Position numbers and translations under genes: made by a program. From positions 3,249,643 to 3,313,642 of the forward strand of contig OZ024852.1 of the NCBI GenBank assembly GCA_964017145.1: DNA of 64,000 nt, read 5' to 3'. Below are positions 38,004-50,935 of this stretch, piece after piece (within the stretch, counting starts at the first letter, position 1; every line of letters begins with the position of its first letter). Under the pieces are notes generated by a model. That model had not been told where the DNA came from, made no database searches, and worked only from the letters and a program-made list of their open reading frames with translations. Origin of the DNA: Agrocybe praecox (taxonomy: Eukaryota > Basidiomycota > Agaricomycetes > Agaricales > Agrocybaceae).

Positions 38004-41000
38004 ATTGGTAAGGTCGAGTGTTGTTTCTCCAGGCAACAGGTATTCAAAATATGATAAGTGGCCCTATGGGAAGTTCCTGGACTCCGAGACATGATAAATA
38101 ATGTGACTTTATTATATGATACAAGGCATGCGCCTCGCTTCGCTCCGGCACCAAAAATACAAAAAAAAATTGGAGAGCATATCGCGAGGAGGAATTTAAT
38201 ATCAGTAAAATAGTTCCAAATTTGGTGAGGAAAAATGGAGGAGAGAATGAAGACAGACAAAGAAATATATGACGAGAAAGAAAAAAATACGTCATCGCAA
38301 AGAGAAAATCAGTGGAAAGAACAATAAGATTTACCATAGTATAGTAATAAGGTCATAAATAATTATATCTGAGGATGCAGGGAAGATGCCGAACCCGATT
38401 AGGAAGGAGGTACGTCGGGATTATATGCCGACCGTCCTGAACTTGGTGCACGCCTGCAGTAGCGAGAGACGCGTGACAGTAGTGGACGGTGGGAAAGAAG
38501 AGGAATTATATAAAAAGGAAGAACAGTTGACGGAGAAGACCTGGATAAAGAGTCCAGGCATATTCTCCAGCACTAAGTATTTGGACGAGAAATATATATT
38601 CTCGCCAGCTGTGTGGTATACGGATTAGAACAGTTTTTAAAGCGTGTATCGTTTTTCAATATAAGCAATAAAATTATCCATATCACAGCACGAAATGTTA
38701 ACAAAATTAACGAACAATCAAATGGGAGACCAAATAATCGGCGTATGCTGGGCTAACTGGCAGATTAGGCAGGCTTTAACAAGCAGGAATACGGCGACTA
38801 TCCACTGTTAGCCCTTTGCGATGTTGATCCCTAGGAAACAGACAAGCCAAACAAAAAAAAAAAAGTCTAAGTACGTATATGCCTAGGAGAAAACATCAGC
38901 GAAAGAAATGATGGTCCAATACTGACGCGCACTCTGTAAACAGAAGTCTCCTATGAATCACCAAAATTACAGGAATAAATAAACAAGGATGCAGGTGGAT
39001 GTATTCTCCTAAATGCTCGGGTAAAATAATACAATGTCAAATATTTGACACCGTCTATCAAAAAAAAAACCTTCAGGCAGAGATTCCTCAACAAATATAT
39101 GTAACAGTTGTAACCATGATCCGTCCGTCAGACAACCTTCGTCCTTGAGGTATTCCATGTACGTTATAAGCTATAGCTGTATGTATGCACATACATCAGA
39201 GCACGCTGCAACTAAAATCTGCTCGACTAGTCCAACATCCCGGATCATGATAAACCTTCAACATTAACATGAGCTAGCCAAGGCTAGAATGCTGTCTCCT
39301 TTGCGGAGCCGTTGCAGATTGTAGGTTGCGGGATCAATCATTCAAGTTACCATGAGCTTATTCGAAGTATCGCAAAACCGGTCCCGAACGTCCGTTGCAA
39401 TCTTCTACTTATACTTATGCTTATGGTAAGTATAACGTTACAAACAGAAATAGACCGTTGGCCTATACACGAGGATGGTGGGCAGCCTCTAAATATCGGA
39501 AAAGCAGGCCTGGGTTCGTGAAGAGAGGCGCAGATAAAGATGATATTGGAGCCTTCCACACCCTCGACGCACGCTCGTATGTCGAAAGCCTACAGGGTGA
39601 TAATTAAATTAACCCTCGATGACCGGGGTAGTAAAACAGCATATGACCATGACGAACATAAGGCTGATACCCCGTTCATGTCGCTTGTTACCCTTCCCAA
39701 ATGAGCACATATATTCAGCATCCCGCGAAAACCAGTGTGAAAAGAAGAGAGGATGAAAAAAGACAGGAAAGGTACACTCAAACCTAATTATGACATCTTA
39801 CTACCGTACGCGTACAGAAGCCATGATTTCATCCCTTCCACAACATATTAGAATTAGATTAAGCTCAACCTCAGGCCACAACGTTGACCGTGACGCCAAT
39901 CTCTTCCTCAAGAAGTCCGGATGCTGTTAATCATACAACGCCGCTGTAGCCAGCCGTCCTGTCTGCTAGCACCTATCCAAGGATCAGTATTCGAGTTCGT
40001 TTTCGAGCTCCAGACTGTCCATACGTCCGGGCCCCCACCGTGCACTCACTCATTCCAGCAAGACTGAGAAGTACTAAGACCAGTATACTTTCTTCCTTCC
40101 TATTTGAGATACATAAAAGGAAAAATGACATATCCTTGCTCCCGGTAACATATAATCACAATTCCGCAGTTGATGTGTTACAGAACGCTCGCGCCACCGC
40201 ACTCTGTCAAAGATCCTTATAATTTCTGTTATAGTGAGAACGATGGTGATACCCTTACATATCCGAAGAGAGGGAAATTTAAGACCAATACACTCCATAC
40301 CCAGACAAGTTAGTTGCGGCTACAGTATCCGTAATTATGGCCTTCAGATTCCAAGAAATAAGAGCAGCTGATACATTGAGCAGTAAGGTTGACCATATCC
40401 CCCTAATAATTAATCAATGGCAGGGAGAAACTAAACATCGATTTCCAGCTAGATCAAAAAATCAGTGGACATAGTACGAAAGTGATTCTGTCACTTACGA
40501 TACTAACCTCCGTACCAAAATAACGCGCTCAATCCAATGGAGATGATGGCAAAGACCAAGCCGTTTAAACATTTAAAATTAGCCTGATATCGGATATATA
40601 TTCAATGGACACCTCACCGAAACCGTACTTTTCCTTGTTTCCATGAAACGAGTGATTCATGTCTTCGGATAGATGTATTTTGGCAGCCATCCTAGGTTTA
40701 GCCTGTACTGATATAGCAAACACACCTTCTCCCCAGCCACACCGACTAGCGATGCCGAAAACCCCTTAATTTCGCGCCAGGACGGTCCGGTAATGTGTCG
40801 TCGGAGCCCAGTCGACGTGGACATCCACTTCCAGCATTTCCCTGTGATTAAACGACGCTTAGCACTCAAATTTAGAGAAAGAAATTAGGGTGACTAACTT
40901 CCCGACGTCGTCAACGCGATAAAGGGCAACTTTCCAGAGCTTTTCGCCGATAAATACCGACCTTAAACAAGTTTGACATACATTAATCACGTAGCGCGCT

Positions 41001-43713
41001 CTCCAACAAGCGTTCACGGGTCGCTGTCATATCGTTTCAAGGACATGTTGAGTAACTCGGTAGGTACGAGAATAAAATACATTCCCTTCTTATTTACATA
41101 ACAGCCCCAACTAGCTACCTCGGTCACAGAGGGGCTCCAAATTTAAGGAGAATCTTTCTTACATATCATTTGAACCATCGGCCAGGAACTTCTATTAACG
41201 CGTGATTTAATGCCAATGGAGTAATCCTAAGGCCATTGACATAAGTCCTTTTAGGTGATGTCAAGTAAATATGCTCTATCTGGAGCTTGGCCCAATTTCA
41301 AAAGAATTATTCTTCTGGCGCCCACAAATTGGCCCAACGCCTCCTTGTAAATTTCTACAGTACGCTCAGCGCTAATTGGATGAATAAGGGACGCTTTATG
41401 GCCCAAATTTTTGGCCTAACTTTTCAGTTAACATGGATGAACGATTGAGGCGGGAAGCTTGATATTTTTGTCAAATTAAGGAACAATTTCGGAACTTTCA
41501 ATCGAAAAAGGACAATATATATTCCAAGAAAAACCGGAATTAGATAAAAATAACAAAGTTTGAAAACAAAGCTATGTATCTTTCATACGGGCCGCTACCA
41601 GCCGTAAATTTGCTAGCGCGATCTTGGGTGAAAGGATTTTTCTCCCTGCGATTCCAATCAAGTTGTTTGCCGTCGAAAAAAAAAGGCAGCGTACAACCCA
41701 AATATCTTACGCGAGGTGAACTTTCAAAGAGCCATCAAAACATGCGGACCGGCCTTTTATAGCTCTTTCTCGCGCACGGACCAACCAGCCGAGTATATAA
41801 ATGGAGCGGAGCTCGAAATTCGCTTTCTTTTCCTTACAGTCACCTCGGTCGCCTTTATTTCGCATGTCCTCCGAATTTTGGAGGGTTTGCACATCGGCGC
41901 GATGAGAAGATAGACCTACAAGGGCACCATTTCTGGGCATGTCGTTCTTCGTTTCATTTCCACTGATAGTGCGACTAATCAGAATTGGGTACAGTTTTTA
42001 TATAATTTCCTGTACCGTTTTTTTAATACATAAAATGCAGTTCGCTCAAGTGATGGCATATGTTTTGATTAAATTCCATGTCAAAATTCGTGTTCCTCAC
42101 CTCGTCCACATGTATTGTCAGATGATAATATACACGATTGTGCTTGATAGTTGGGTCCCTGAATCGAGGTCGGAAACAACGGAATTACGTGCGGCATGAA
42201 TAAGGAACCCCAACATCTCTTGATAGATGCAGGTTCAACCGATGTCAAGGCGTCTAAACGTGCCTCCCTGTCCATGATTCTTTTCTTTAACTGTGACGGA
42301 TTTACCTGCAAGAAAAGCAGGTGAGGACGATCTCGGGGTGTCGGATTTGTCCCACTGTAATTCCGGGTCGAAGCGATATTACATACGGCTGGGAACTTCA
42401 ACGGCGATATGTATGCGAGTGCCTCGCCCTACGTCATTTCTGTGGATATTTAAATAAACAGACACTGCACAGGCTAACAGTCGTTTGTAAGCGTTCATTA
42501 AATGAAACATGGAAAGGAGGTGGCTCGGTAAATGAAGCTTAACAGCTTCCTTCTTTCATGCTTAACCCAAGGACCATCCTCAATCAAGACAGATGAAACA
42601 AATTCTGTGGGCCATTGAGCAAAGAAAGTCATATAAAAATCTACATAGCCACTTTTCCTCCGTTTGGCATCATTTGATGCCCCGCGATTTAGACCCAAAG
42701 GAAAACACAACTTCGGAGATAATGATCCTAATGGGCGAGAAACTGTTGACGCATACGGCTGTAAGCACGGTGTCTAAACATGAGGCTAGTCAATAGACAA
42801 GGTCAGTTGAACTAATAGGAGTGTATGTGGTATAACTCATGGAGGAGGCGTGTTGCGAAATTCACGGGTCCGCCCGTCTAGGATTCTGCCCACAAATGAC
42901 GATTAAAAAGAACACATTCATTCATGGAAATCGATATCCCAGCATATTGACTGCCAATGACATACTTAGCAACGGTGGTTTTCGCATTAATTCTCAACGG
43001 CATCGTTCCCTTCTTATGTCCACCAAATATTCTAGAAACATTTTTGCTCGAGAGTTTACAAGACAATAGGATCGCACTATCTTTTTCGCCTTTTAATTAA
43101 ATGATCTAGGACAGGACTGCATTTTTAGAGTTCTGGCATGATGTCCGGATCGCCGTCTGTCCGCAGGTCACAAGTCGAGACAGAGTTCATATGACAGATT
43201 TGCTTTGGCCCCCTGGAAGTCACCGCTTCTTGGATCGGACATAAATTGGAAGTTCCGTGTTACGGCAGAAGAGAAAGAAATGTGAATGAAGCGATGTCGA
43301 GGGACAAGAGAATAAGAAGAGATCAAGCGCGAAGGGCAACTAAAATAGAACAGTGGAAGTCATATGTCGGTCCAAACTTGATATTTTTGATCGAAATGTA
43401 CCGGTTTCTCAATAGCCAAATTCTGCATTTGTCCGCATTCGCAGTATCACCGGATTCCGTTACGCTTACTGTATAGTCACGTATCCTAAAACGTTCCTTT
43501 TATGCCGGACAGTTGTTAGTGTGCCACTGAAACTCAGTAGCCGTCTTCGTTTTCGTGCCTTTTTCGGACGGGATAACCACGAGATGTTCTTAATTCATAC
43601 TAATTCCAACTCCTTAAGAATCAACCAACATCATTCCATGTCTTGGTTCGTCTCATGCCCACACCGAGCGGAACCACTTGCTTTCGCTGCCCGTGTCTAG
43701 CTCAACGCTAATC
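38004..43713. other. 5.7-kb stretch without a recognisable gene
   Basis: Short frames occur on both strands (for example 38386-38628 and 41939-42199 on plus, 42401-42081 on minus), but none carries a motif or splice structure I can support. The sequence is AT-rich and looks intergenic or decayed. Confidence 0.45.
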
Positions 43714-45271
43714 ATGGATACCTCCAGGACGCCTCAGAGTCCTGGCGGTAACAAACGCCGCCGGAGTACACCCTCAGGAGACATTCAGCATATGGGCCAG
43801 CATTCAACGACCCTTCCTTCAATACGACAATTGCCCCTCAACACCTACCTGACGAGCTCGCCCCCATTGCCCCACTTACAGAGCGAGTCGTCATCGTATT
43901 CATATGGTAATCCTTCATACCATCCGTCTCTCCTCGAATCTGGCTCCTCCCACCTCTCGGGAACTGTATCTCAGCGTGACGCAGCAGGCATTTACAGTGT
44001 GGGTGACTCGGAGGGTGATGGTGACGTAGAACAACGCGGTCCTCCCAAGAAGAAGCGTCGAAGACAAGCCTTGAGCTGCACAGGTAATATCATTCCGTCC
44101 TTCGTAATACGTGTTGTATCATTAATACTGATTCCAATGCTCTTCCTTATCGATTTCATTCAATGGTTTTTAATTGCTAACCTTGGTGCTTACTCTCCTG
44201 GGCATCTGCCAATTTGTCCTTGTGATTTCTATCACGCGGGTTTTGGGACCATAGAGTGTAAGCGTCGCAAGATCAAGTGCGATAGGTAGGCTGACTGATT
44301 GCGGCGCGTCGTAGGCTGCTCTTAGCTGACAGATTAATTAGGACCCAACCATGTACACCTTGTACGCGCCGAGGAGAAGAGGCAGGATGCCAATGGCATA
44401 TTGTCGAACCAGTGTACGTTTGACTATGCTTCTCTTGCCCAATTCGCTTTACCTCATAATCCGCGCGCGATAGGGAGAAATACGCGACAAAGGCAGAGTT
44501 CGATGAACTCAGGACACGCTTCAACGAGCTTGCTGCCTTGGTTCAACGACTTTTACCAGCGCCGGCTGCTGTTCACCCTTACTACCAAATGGGCGCCCAG
44601 TCATCCGCTATGCCAGGGGTAGCAGGAGAGGCGGTGCAAGCATACAACTCTGGGCCTAGTCCTGGTTATTCCGCTATCATGCCTCCTCCGCAACCCCCGC
44701 AGAGCTACTCTCAACATATGGAGACTTCTGCGCAGGTAACCAGTCGTTATATTAAACCAGAAGAGGCCCATTCGCCGACGCGGCATTCACATCAATCTTT
44801 GGGCGTTCAAAACGCGTCCCCGCCGACCCTGGCTTCGGCACAACACAATCCTGTCGTACCTCGCCATCGTCTGCCAGACAACTCCCCGACATCAGCGGCG
44901 CCCACCATCAAGTCCTCCCCCCTTTCATTATCGTCCATAACTTCCCCATTTCATCCAGACCAACAACCAATTCAATCCCAGTCAAAAAACTGCCGCGCGC
45001 AGACGCTCATACTGGGCGAGCGTCTGCGCCCCGGATCCGAAGACCCAGTGATTACTTTACTACTAACGATCCCCACAGTGCAGATGTTTCGTACTTGGAT
45101 AACGGCGTTTCTTCGTCAAATTCTGTGCCCTCGTCTTACCACGGCGGCCAGGCCAGCTCCTCGTCACGCAGAGTCAGTGACCCTCCCCCTCGTTCTCTCA
45201 TCGTACCAGCATCCAGAGACGAAGACAGATCTCGAATAAACTCATATCAATCAGGTAACCGCGACCGCTGA
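43714..45271 (+). CDS. Zn2Cys6 fungal transcription factor, at least four exons
   Basis: Exons 43714-44083, 44255-44285, 44342-44413 and 44474 onward join through introns of 171, 56 and 60 nt. The joins rebuild a perfect binuclear zinc cluster: C122-x2-C125-x6-C132-x5-C138-x2-C141-x8-C150 (SCTECKRRKIKCDR, then PCTPCTRRGEEAGC). It is preceded by a basic nuclear-localisation-like stretch (PPKKKRRRQ) and followed by a short linker and coiled coil (EKYATKAEFDELRTRFNELA). Such proteins bind CGG-type sites as dimers. The rest is Pro/Ser/Gln-rich. After SKNCRAQTLILGERLRPG, at about 45030, the coding-like frame changes to one reading SDYFTTNDPHSADVSYLDNG and ending in a TGA at 45269-45271. No ordinary intron explains the change, so the 3' end is uncertain. 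No fungal-specific middle homology domain is seen. Confidence 0.72.
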
Positions 45272-45966
45272 ATCGAATGACGGCGTCCATCTTTGGGCGC
45301 GGGGCGTGCATCAAACCTTTATTTCGCGCAGGACATATTCCCCGAAACATATCAGATGCCTCACTCATGTGGTACAATCGTCCGCATGCGGAGGTCAAAT
45401 GTGACCTCACATCTACCCGCTCATCGTCTTCCATCAAGTTATCAACGTATATTTTTCTTCCTCCCATTCAATCAAACCCAAATTCATTATATCCGTCGTT
45501 CTATGTTCTATCGCTATCTGCGAATCTCTTTGAAATCTATAATCGAAATTTGCCGACGTTCTACCTCCGTTGATATGTATGTGAGCACACTACCCTGTTG
45601 ACTTTATCCTTTTTCTCCACACACATTAATAAATCCCTTTTCCAGTCCAAGCCTACAATCTGTCGCTCGTTACCGTGTCGTTCTAAATTCATCCACTCCA
45701 TACATAACATACATACATACATCAAATTCTGCTCTCCTTGCATTAGTCGTTTGTTCGTCATCCCGCAATTCATGGACACCCCTTTTTATTTTAGGTTAGA
45801 AGGCATTTACACCTGCCTTTGTCTCGAATTATTCCCCCAACGCATGGACTACGCGAGCAAACCATCGCATTCGTCCGGTTCTATTCTCTAAATACATATA
45901 ATTACTGGTAACACGCTCGATATTTAATACCTCTTGACCCGCGAATATATATACCTAATTGTCCCA
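45272..45966. other. convergent 3' intergenic spacer
   Basis: Pyrimidine-rich DNA between the Zn2Cys6 gene and the convergent gene that ends at 45967. It may contain further 3' exon sequence of the Zn2Cys6 gene (a GTAACC donor-like site at 45255), but I cannot support a model. Confidence 0.45.
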
Positions 45967-47453
45967 TTATTCCCATACTAATTTACCTTTGTCGTCGATA
46001 GTTGCCTTCATGCCGCCGCTGGGAGCTTTACCGCCTGACTTGGTAGAATGTTGTTCCAGCATCTTCGCATTCTCCAACTCGCGTTTATGTTTGGCGAGCT
46101 TAACAAGGCGATCTTTTTCGGCTTCTGCTTTCGCAGCCTTTTCGTTTTCACGTCTCTGGGCATTCTGACGTTGTCGTTTTGATAACGTTTCGGGGTCCTT
46201 AGGCACATGGGTTGACGAAGATGGCGCAGTTGATGTTGAGGTCCGTTCTATTTACGAGGACGAGTGAAGTCGTCAGTTATCGTGTGTTAAAGGTATAGTA
46301 AGCGATCTTACTTGTGCGTTTGCTAGTTACCACACCCCAACCGTCATCCTCTCCGTCGGCATCGTTTTCCCCACCATCAGTGACGACACGAACGTCTTCG
46401 TAGTCTCCCCAAGAGAAGCCGGAGGCAGGTTTTTCGTCCGGGCGAGGCTGAACACGCATGACCCGTGACAGTGTTGGGAAATCGGAAGTCTCGAGCATAC
46501 TGAAATGAAGAGATTATTGAAAAAAGACGACAGTCAGCTGGCTCCGAATGAATTGAGATCAACGGAAAAGAAAATAAACGCAACTCATTAACCCCAGTTT
46601 TCCTAGGCTTCGGTAGCAGTTTCTCTGCAAGGGTTCTTCGGTTATCGCCAGAGTTTCGGGAGGACGTGTTCACGTTCAACAGGAACGAATCGTCCTCCGT
46701 ACTTGTGCTTGCTCTCCGTTCGAGGACTGGCGAGGAATTCCCGGTCACAGAAGGCGTTATCCCCGCATCGCTCGTTGTGGGGTCGACTTCTCCGGAGGGA
46801 GCGCTGCTATCAGCGTCGGTTGTGCGTCGGTGAGATCCCACACGCGTCCAGGACCCATCAGTGTCAAGCGACGCTGTAGATTGCTGCAGAGGCCTGGTGA
46901 GCTGGGAAGAAGTCGACGGCGTGGAACGTTTCTGGGGCTGCTGCTGTGAAGCTGTTTGGCGTTTCTTCGACTTCGAGGGCGTAGCTGATGAATCGGACGG
47001 TTGTTCATCACCTGGTGATGTGGCCTGTGAAACGCCTGCATCGGTTACCGGTGTGCTTTGTTTCCCTTTCGCCTTCTTCTTCGTTTTCTTAGCCTTAGAT
47101 GCAGCGACAGGCTCCGGAGTTGACAAGTCGTCCCCAGACTGGAGCACTGACGAAGCGTCGAATTGTCCTGGAATTACTTCTGGGAACGCGACGACGCGTG
47201 GTGGGGAAACGCTTTGGGATTTGCTGGCAGAAAGTGCTTCCGAAATATCTCCAGTGACGACACCTTTCCCCTGCTTCTTCTTCTTCCCCTTCTTTAAGGT
47301 CGACCCTTGACCTTCTGCAGGGGTGCCAGCGGTCGGCGGCGTCCCAGACGTTGAACCGGAGGTGATTTGTTTGTATCCAAGTCCTACGGCGCCAGCGAGG
47401 ACCAATGCAGTAATAGCGGCTTCGGAAGAGATATAACTTTGAGCAGAACCCAT
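45967..47453 (-). CDS. conserved fungal membrane-anchored protein, three exons
   Basis: Exons 47453-46585, 46499-46312 and 46247-45967 join through introns of 85 and 64 nt, giving exactly 445 residues. Residues about 12-30 (AAITALVLAGAVGLGYKQI) form a single N-terminal membrane anchor. They are followed by a long lysine-rich, Ser/Thr/Pro-rich region with repeated KKGKKKKQGKG-type basic patches. The middle holds a tryptophan-containing block (DGSWTRVGSHRR, later ASGFSWGDYEDVRVV and DDGWGVVTSKR). The C terminus is a charged helix (LSKRQRQNAQRRENEKAAKA onward) ending DDKGKLVWE. I recall similar uncharacterised fungal proteins with this DGWGVV plus KRQRQN architecture, but no function is known to me. 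The first donor (GTTGCG) is weak and was chosen because it alone keeps the frame. Confidence 0.72.
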
Positions 47454-48843
47454 TTCGAAGAATTAAATCAAAAAAGAATGTGACAATATGTTCTGGTGAG
47501 AGCGGTTAATTGGAAAGAGCAAGAAGGGTATTTCCTCTGACGTGGAATTGATAAATGCCATATTTGGCAGGTTTACCACGTGTGCGCATCAGCGCCGTCA
47601 TTATTCATACGCGGGCCGCGCGATGCGTGTGTATTGCGGGGTAATTATAATCCTCGGTTCAAAATTACTTTGGACACTTAAATATTGAATTTGGAAAGTT
47701 GGACGCTTGAACTCTAATAGGAGGTAGATGAAATCTTACCCCTGTCGTGAAAGCTTGCTTTTAAACTATATCTCCATTATTCTTAGACGAAGATTAGTAC
47801 ATGTACGAATCTCGAGAGAGAGCTTTGAGACGTGAAACCTCCTAATCATGTGGGCGCGCAAGGTTTATGCGACCACGCGCTCGAGGCGATGACGTTGTCT
47901 AGAATATATTCAACTCACCTGCGCAGAAGTTCTGGAGTACAAATGGTATGGCATTGAGCCCATTCTGAGTGAGACTCAATAAGTCAAGTCTTCGTTGACC
48001 ACTCTATAAGTGTACTTACGAGTCTAAACGTTCCGAAAGATTGAATGATCAAACTCACGAATGCCTCTCGGGGTAGCACTATCTGACTGTGTGGAGACTT
48101 GGTCACGCTGTGAAACGTGAATCCGACGTTTTATCCGAGGACATCACTGCCCCTTGAGGTTTAAGCCTGAAAGGTTCAGTTTAGTTGTAATCGAATAAAC
48201 CAGACCGAACAAAGTGGATTCGTTCCTCACCAAGCTGTGAAAACGACGGTAAATAGCCATTGGGCGGGCTGACCATGGTACGTGTCGCAGGCCTTAGCTG
48301 GGTGTGTGCTCCGTGCTCACAACTATATGCATGCCGAAAGCATCAGAAGTCAGATGGAGGTATAATATTTAGACCACTATACGATATAGCTATGTAGCCC
48401 CGTCCTGAAAATCATTTGGAGTGTATAGACTGAGAATTCTTTGTTGGATTGCAATAGCCCACAAATTATCACCTTCCAATATATATTTCTTGTAAAACGC
48501 ACACGTCATAATCCTACGAACTTACATTACTTATATGGTGTCAGAGGTATGCAGAACAGCAAGAGAATAACAAAAGAATTGTGTCATTGTGCTTGAGAGT
48601 CTCGTTGTTAAAATAACTTGTCGAAAAAGCTCGTTCCACTCAGTTTCAAATTCTTAAATTGCACTTTTACTAATTAATATGAGCTCGTAAGGGTGCTACA
48701 GTATCTTAGAGGTAGGAAACAAATGATCCTCACTTTTTCAACCTAGCAAACAAAAAGACCCCGTAAGAATTTTTGTGCGAACGGCGAACGGCGCATCATA
48801 AAGCGCTCTTCTTTAGACGTGTCGTTTCAGACGCGTCGTTCAA
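47454..48843. other. subtelomeric unique DNA up to the retroelement array
   Basis: No gene seen. The region ends at 48843, where the first TTAGGG of the telomeric retroelement array follows. The last 60 bases carry short direct repeats (CGAACGGCG twice, and ACGTGTCGTT/ACGCGTCGTT). Confidence 0.5.
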
Positions 48844-48849
48844 TTAGGG
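48844..48849 (+). repeat. single TTAGGG at proximal edge of the array
   Basis: One telomere unit marks the join between unique chromosomal DNA and retroelement copy A. Confidence 0.75.
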
Positions 48850-50354
48850 TTGGTCGAACGAAGCACCGAAGTGAGGCCGTAGGCCGAACGAAGGTGCTGA
48901 GTGAGAAAGGACAAAGGTGTAGTAGGGAATTCTACTGCACGACCTTTTCGCTTTTATAGCTCTTCAGGTCCTATATTTCTCGATAGCTAGATCGGTTAGA
49001 TCTGTTAACCATCGCGCTTACCGATCTCATTGGTAAGTCTGATTACGATGTTCTATAACAGTTAGTAGCTGTGAAGCCTTACATCCCGCGGGATCGCTGA
49101 CCAATAATCGGCGAGAAGCACGATATCAATCAGCGAAACGCCGCAGTATCAGTAAGCTGTCAGTTCCAGCGACAACGACCAAAGTAGATCGATGGATATA
49201 AATACTTAGCGTAGTGGCCTAATGCGGAAGGTAAGGGATTACGTAATGATGGGCGCTTGTTACGCGCTTATGTAATCCGCAGTATAGCGCCAACTCGACG
49301 CTATTATTATACCTACGCTTAGGTTAGGTTCGGGTTAGAGGTTAGGCTACCGAACCGTTCGATAAGTAGTTAGCTACTGTATTTCCGGTTAAGGAATCGA
49401 CTTACGTTAGAGTTAGAGTTAGGAAAGCGTTTTACCAGTAGATTAGTTTTCTTTAACTCGAGCTTGTTATGTTCAGACTGGATTTTGCTAAGGCTATAAT
49501 CAATGAAGATAACCAGTCAATTACGTGCGTCCTTTTGTTATATAATTAAATAACTTAGGGTTTTATTTATTAAACGCAAAGGGCGTTACTAGGATATGTT
49601 AGACTCGACGACGAGATGCATGCATCAATCAAGTGTTTGTTGCGGCTAAAAGCAACTAACTACCCGAACCGAAGTAAGGGCTAACGTTCGAACGAGGCTT
49701 GGGCAAAGGGACCATCGAGGCCGGTCGTAACCAGCCAAGCTTATTCCTGCTATCTGCCGTGGGTTCTGCACAAGGTTAGGTAACGTCTCGCATTATCTCG
49801 CGATTAACCGTAATCCTTCCCCGACACAAGGCATGGCCTTTGAATGGTTTGCTTGGGCACGGGCGCTACTAGTCTATGCCGTTGGTTGTCTTTGGCCAAT
49901 TAAATCGGCTACCAAGCGGCTACATAGTCTATGCAATGGGTGAATATCGCAAGGGGTTTAATGCCGAGCAATTTAGACACGTCGCGCGTACTCGAGATCG
50001 ATCTGAATCAATCTGAAGTCGTTCTACAGTTTTTATTATACCACACATTCGACCACCGCCGACGCCTTCTGAGTTCTTACGGGATCAGGGAATCAGTCGT
50101 ATCTAGTAGCACAGTTTTTTATTATCTGCCATATCCGCCACCTAGGTTGGCGAAGAGAGTATCTTCCAGTCTTGGGCGCCATTCCAGATCGCCGGCTTCA
50201 GCAGGTTCTTCACGAACCCGGCCGGGTTCGTCAGCTGCAATGCCATAGCCGAACGGAAGGACAGCAATCGGTGGATGATCCGCCAATTCTCTCTCGTAAA
50301 CATTCAATACTTCTTGTTTCCAAGAACTTGTTAGGTCGAACAGATTTCGTGTAC
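48850..50354 (-). mobile_element. Penelope-like retroelement copy A, 5'-truncated
   Basis: The centromere-facing end is the element 3' end (TTGGTCGAACGAAGCACC on plus). About 1.27 kb of 3' UTR and the last roughly 70 codons of the RT frame (ending LFANLGGGYGR, stop at about 50122) are present. The sequence then stops within the frame at GTGTAC and is followed by TTAGGG and copy B. The C-terminal wording GIAADEPGRVREEP matches copy F rather than C and E. The 5' truncation on the telomere side is as expected for incomplete reverse transcription or end erosion. Confidence 0.85.
48903..48981 (-). ncRNA. hammerhead ribozyme, copy A
   Basis: Same 79-nt fold as described for copy C, with identical core and stems; cleavage is predicted 3' of the U at 48913. 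Confidence 0.72.
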
Positions 50355-50360
50355 TTAGGG
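50355..50360 (+). repeat. TTAGGG between copies A and B
   Basis: One telomere unit separates the truncated 5' side of copy A from the 3' end of copy B. Confidence 0.8.
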
Positions 50361-50929
50361 TTGTTCGAACGAAGCGCCGAAGTGAGGCCGTAGGCCGAAC
50401 GAAGGTGCTGAGTGAGAAAGGACAAAGGTGTAGTAGGGATTTCTACTGCACGACCTTTTCGCTTTTATAGCTCTTCAGGTCCTATATTTCTCTATAGCTA
50501 GATCGGTTAGATCTGTTAACCATCGCGCTTACCGATCTCATTGGTAAGTCTGATTACGATGTTCTATAACAATTAGTAGCTGTGAAGCCTTACATCCCGC
50601 GGGATCGCTGACAAATAATCGGCGAGAAGCACGATATCAATCAGCGAAGCGCCGCAGTATCAGTAAGCTGTCAGTTCCAGCGACAACGACCAAAGTAGAT
50701 CGATGGATATAAATACTTAGCGTAGTGGCCTAATGCGGAAGGTAAGGGATCACGTGATGATGGGCGCTTGTTACGCGCTTATGTAATCCACAATATAGCG
50801 CCAACTCGACGCTATTATTATACCTATGCTTAGGTTAGGTTCGGGTTAGAGGTTAGGCTGCCGAACCGTTCGTTAAGTAGTTAGCTACTGTATTCCCGAT
50901 TAAGGGATCGACGTACGTTAGAGTTAGAG
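50361..50929 (-). mobile_element. Penelope-like retroelement copy B, 3' fragment
   Basis: Only about 570 bases of the element 3' UTR are present. The copy ends at the element's own internal GTTAGAGTTAGAGTTAGG tract, which continues directly into the TTAGGG preceding copy C. No coding sequence remains. Confidence 0.85.
50414..50492 (-). ncRNA. hammerhead ribozyme, copy B
   Basis: Core and stems are as in copy C; the only changes are in the terminal loop of stem III and outside the stems. Confidence 0.72.
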
Positions 50930-50935
50930 TTAGGG
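50930..50935 (+). repeat. TTAGGG between copies B and C
   Basis: One telomere unit, partly shared with the internal telomere-like tract at the end of copy B. Confidence 0.75.
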
